The notes beneath the pieces were generated by a model that was given only the letters and a program-made list of their open reading frames with translations, was not told where the DNA came from and made no database searches. 53,325 nt of DNA, taken from CAG-390 sp964522215 (lineage in GTDB: Bacteria; Bacillota; Clostridia; Oscillospirales; CAG-272). The position numbers and the translations under genes were made by a program. Where the stretch lies: the NCBI GenBank assembly GCA_964522215.1, contig CAZFVR010000010.1, positions 1-53,325 of the forward strand, given 5' to 3'. Positions 51,559 through 53,325 of the stretch are shown here, piece after piece (positions within the stretch are counted from its first letter, which is position 1; the number at the start of each line of letters is the position of its first letter).

Positions 51559-52326
51559 ATGCAAAATAAAGAGATAAACAATGCTGTACCGTGGAATCCT
51601 TGGCACGGCTGCAAAAAGGTAAGTCCCGGCTGCCAAAATTGCTTTGTTTACAAAATGGACAGAAGATATGGGCGCGATACCACCATCATTACAAAAGGAA
51701 AAACGACCTACGAGCTAAAGGACAAGGATTGTCCGCCCGGCTCGCTTGTAAAGCTGTGCTTTTCCTCCGACTTTTTTATCGAGGAGGCGGACGAGTGGCG
51801 TGGCGGCTGTTGGGACTTTATAAGACGGCGTCGTGATTGTATATTCGTAACCACAACCAAGCGCCCGGAGAGGATCGCACAGTGCGTGCCGGATGATTGG
51901 GGAGATGGCTGGGAGCATGTGCATATCAGCATTTCGATTGAAAATCAGGAGATGGCCGACCGCAGGCTTGAGTCCTTCCTGGCGGCACCGGTCAAGCACC
52001 GCGAGGTATTTTGCTCACCGCTCATTGCACCGATATCTCTCGGCAAGTATCTTGACACGGGGCTTATCAAGTGCGTAAATGTCGGCGGTGAGATGTCTCC
52101 CAAAAACGAGGTGCGGCCCATACAGTGGGAATGGGTACGTGATCTTTATATTGAGGCGCATGAGCGTAATATCGAGTTTTATTTTCATCAGTGCGGCTCT
52201 ATGTTCATGCGTGACGGTGTGAACATCGGTAAGTGGAACCTTGCCGATCAGATAGCACGAGCCGAGGAGATCCAGCATGAGCTTGAGCGGATGTACGGCG
52301 ATGTGCCCGGAAGTGAAACCGAGTAA
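51559..52326 (+). CDS. DUF5131 (phage Gp37/Gp68-like) protein
   Basis: A 255-residue protein matching the DUF5131 family known from phages and plasmids. The N-terminus NPWHGCKKVSPGCQNCFVY carries a Cys triad spaced C-x6-C-x2-C, which could hold a metal or Fe-S cluster. Later motifs are VFVTTTKRPERI in pattern (IFVTTTKRPERI), SISIENQEMADRRL, REVFCSPLIAPI and KCVNVGGEMSPKN. The fold is thought to be a TIM barrel. Function is unknown. ATG 51559 follows GAGGT; the gap after marR is 2 bp, so it is translated with it. Confidence 0.85.
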   Translation: MQNKEINNAVPWNPWHGCKKVSPGCQNCFVYKMDRRYGRDTTIITKGKTTYELKDKDCPPGSLVKLCFSSDFFIEEADEWRGGCWDFIRRRRDCIFVTTTKRPERIAQCVPDDWGDGWEHVHISISIENQEMADRRLESFLAAPVKHREVFCSPLIAPISLGKYLDTGLIKCVNVGGEMSPKNEVRPIQWEWVRDLYIEAHERNIEFYFHQCGSMFMRDGVNIGKWNLADQIARAEEIQHELERMYGDVPGSETE

Positions 52327-52367
52327 ATGATATCGACCGGTGGTTGGTGATTTTTTGCAAACAGGTA

Positions 52368-52396
52368 TTGAATTTATCTGCGTTTAGTGGTATAAT
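52368..52396 (+). promoter_or_regulatory. Sigma-A promoter of smpB
   Basis: TTGAAT (52368-52373), 17-nt spacer, TATAAT (52391-52396). Confidence 0.75.
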
Positions 52397-52427
52397 AATA
52401 AAAGGACGGACGAAGGGAGGTGCCGAG

Positions 52428-52901
52428 ATGCCGCAAAAAGGCGGAACAAAACAGATAGCCGCTAATAAAAAGGCCTATCATGAATATTTTGTTGACGAAA
52501 GATATGAGGCGGGCATCGAGCTTTACGGTACCGAGGTAAAAAGTATCCGTCTTGGTCAGGTCAACCTCAAGGACTGCTATTGTACCATCAAAAACAACGA
52601 GCTGTTCGTTGTTGGTATGCATGTAAGTCCTTACGAAAAGGGAAACATCTTTAACCGCGATCCACTGCGTCAGCGCAAATTGCTGATGCACAAAAAGGAG
52701 ATAATAAAGCTTGCGTCATTGGTGGCGCAAAAGGGATTCTCCCTGATACCGCTGTCGCTTTATTTTAAAAACTCAAATGTTAAGGTAGAGGTGGGACTCT
52801 GCCGCGGCAAAAAGCTTTACGATAAGCGAGAAACAGATGCTAAGAATGAGGCAAAGCGGGAAATGGAACGCGCGGAGAAATCATCAAGAGAAAGATGGTA
52901 A
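52428..52901 (+). CDS. smpB: SsrA-binding protein SmpB
   Basis: Binds the tRNA-like domain of tmRNA and brings it to stalled ribosomes. 157 residues: IAANKKAYHEYFVDERYEAG and GIELYGTEVKSIRLG at the start, NLKDCYC, HVSPYEKGN, KKLYDKRE and a basic C-terminal tail (KREMERAEKSSRERW). GGGAGG at 52415-52420 fixes ATG 52428 rather than an upstream frame start. The ssrA gene follows after 56 bp, so partner genes are adjacent. A weak stem (52926-52941) before TTTT may end the mRNA. Confidence 0.96.
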   Translation: MPQKGGTKQIAANKKAYHEYFVDERYEAGIELYGTEVKSIRLGQVNLKDCYCTIKNNELFVVGMHVSPYEKGNIFNRDPLRQRKLLMHKKEIIKLASLVAQKGFSLIPLSLYFKNSNVKVEVGLCRGKKLYDKRETDAKNEAKREMERAEKSSRERW

Positions 52902-52957
52902 GGATATCACGAGCATAGGTAAAATGCCGGGGCATCACGGCTTTTATATATCAACAA

Positions 52958-53325
52958 GGGGGCGTAAAGGTTTCGACGGGGATCTTGAGGTATAGTAAGC
53001 GGGTAGAGCCGAGTAAGCTCTTAAAACTGCTCAACTTAAAAATAAACGCTAACGATAATTTAGCTTACGCAGCCTAAGGCTGTGATGCAGCCCCGAGGGG
53101 CTGCCCGTTCCGCCCGAGAGTACCGCGGCTTGGGATGGGGCGTCGATGAGCGGTGCACGTGCATTGCCCTTTTGCTTTTGAGGCAGTCATGAATAAAAAA
53201 GCTACTTTGGACGGTAGGGTGACGGCTCCCGACCGCCGAGAGGAAATCTAAATAACCGTCTCCACCCGGAGAAAGCTATATCAAGAGGTTTTCGGACAGG
53301 GGTTCGACTCCCCTCGCCTCCACCA
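52958..53325 (+). ncRNA. ssrA: Transfer-messenger RNA (tmRNA)
   Basis: A 368-nt one-piece tmRNA. The 5' end GGGGGCG pairs with CGCCTCC near the 3' end (one wobble), and the T-arm GGTTCGACTCCCC and encoded CCA finish at the last base of the window. The 5' part has the usual GTTTCGACGGGG motif. The tag reading frame runs from GCT at 53048 to TAA at 53075-53077, giving ANDNLAYAA. Several pseudoknot-forming GC-rich segments follow. It acts with SmpB in trans-translation. Confidence 0.96.

Noticed and set aside
51559..52326. Prophage around the DUF5131 gene
   Set aside because: No other phage genes, integrase or attachment repeats are near; neighbours are housekeeping genes.
52344..52427. N-terminal extension of SmpB from an upstream start
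   Set aside because: That frame covers the promoter and the GGGAGG ribosome site; ATG 52428 matches the normal SmpB length.

Overview
The window is 53.3 kb of densely packed chromosome from a low-to-mid GC member of the Bacillota, most likely an uncultured anaerobic member of the Clostridia. The evidence is the gene repertoire: MecA and a ClpC-type ATPase, a YlbF-family protein ahead of mutS, a split ThrE exporter, YitT, YfhO, DUF951, DUF5711, an ECF energy-coupling module and single-chain GlyRS. Strong consensus sigma-A promoters and AGGAGG-type ribosome binding sites fit this. No rRNA, tRNA or CRISPR array was seen. The only RNA gene recognised is tmRNA, whose 3' CCA is the last base of the window. 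Genus-level placement cannot be made from this sequence.

Layout. 1-2340: the end of an Ig-like surface protein, a small hypothetical protein, and a roughly 600 bp decayed segment bounded by inverted repeats that holds the tail of a serine recombinase and the tail of a secreted protein. 2361-9221: a TIGR02206 membrane protein facing an alpha-galactosidase, then a NusG-II / Gx transporter / ApbE cluster and miaB. 9245-11575: a perfect 40 bp palindrome (terminator) followed by a minus-strand redox operon (Fe-S aldo/keto reductase, DUF1893 protein, flavin reductase). 11717-22529: ylbF, mutS, mutL, tgt, an aberrant LCP protein, glyQS and a two-part ThrE exporter, closed by a bidirectional terminator. 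22612-31244 (minus strand): an SDR dehydrogenase, a membrane protein and an M23 peptidase form one group; DUF951, YfhO, ruvA and ruvB form another. 31459-42413 (plus strand): ruvC starts a long co-directional run through a methyltransferase, ecfA1, ecfA2, ecfT, truA, DUF5711, CvpA, a zinc-finger ClpC variant and a DUF2974 hydrolase. 42539-50900 (minus strand): YitT, MecA, a TIGR01212 radical SAM protein, an aminotransferase, asnS and an Fe-S DNA helicase. 51061-53325 (plus strand): a MarR regulator with a DUF5131 protein, then smpB and ssrA.

How the genes work together. Four information-processing modules are recognisable: mismatch repair (mutS, mutL), Holliday-junction processing (ruvA, ruvB and a detached ruvC), tRNA modification (miaB, tgt, truA) and ribosome rescue (smpB, ssrA). 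A proteolysis theme links the ClpC variant with MecA, although this ClpC lacks the N-domain that MecA normally docks on. The ECF module (two ATPases plus T) has no substrate-binding S component nearby and presumably serves S components encoded elsewhere.

No clearly new defence or mobile system was found. The best candidates for a second look are the inverted-repeat remnant at 1739-2338, the LCP protein that lacks its catalytic residues, the ClpC variant with its MecA partner, the helicase whose N-terminal nuclease-like domain appears dead, and the autoregulated-looking MarR-DUF5131 operon.
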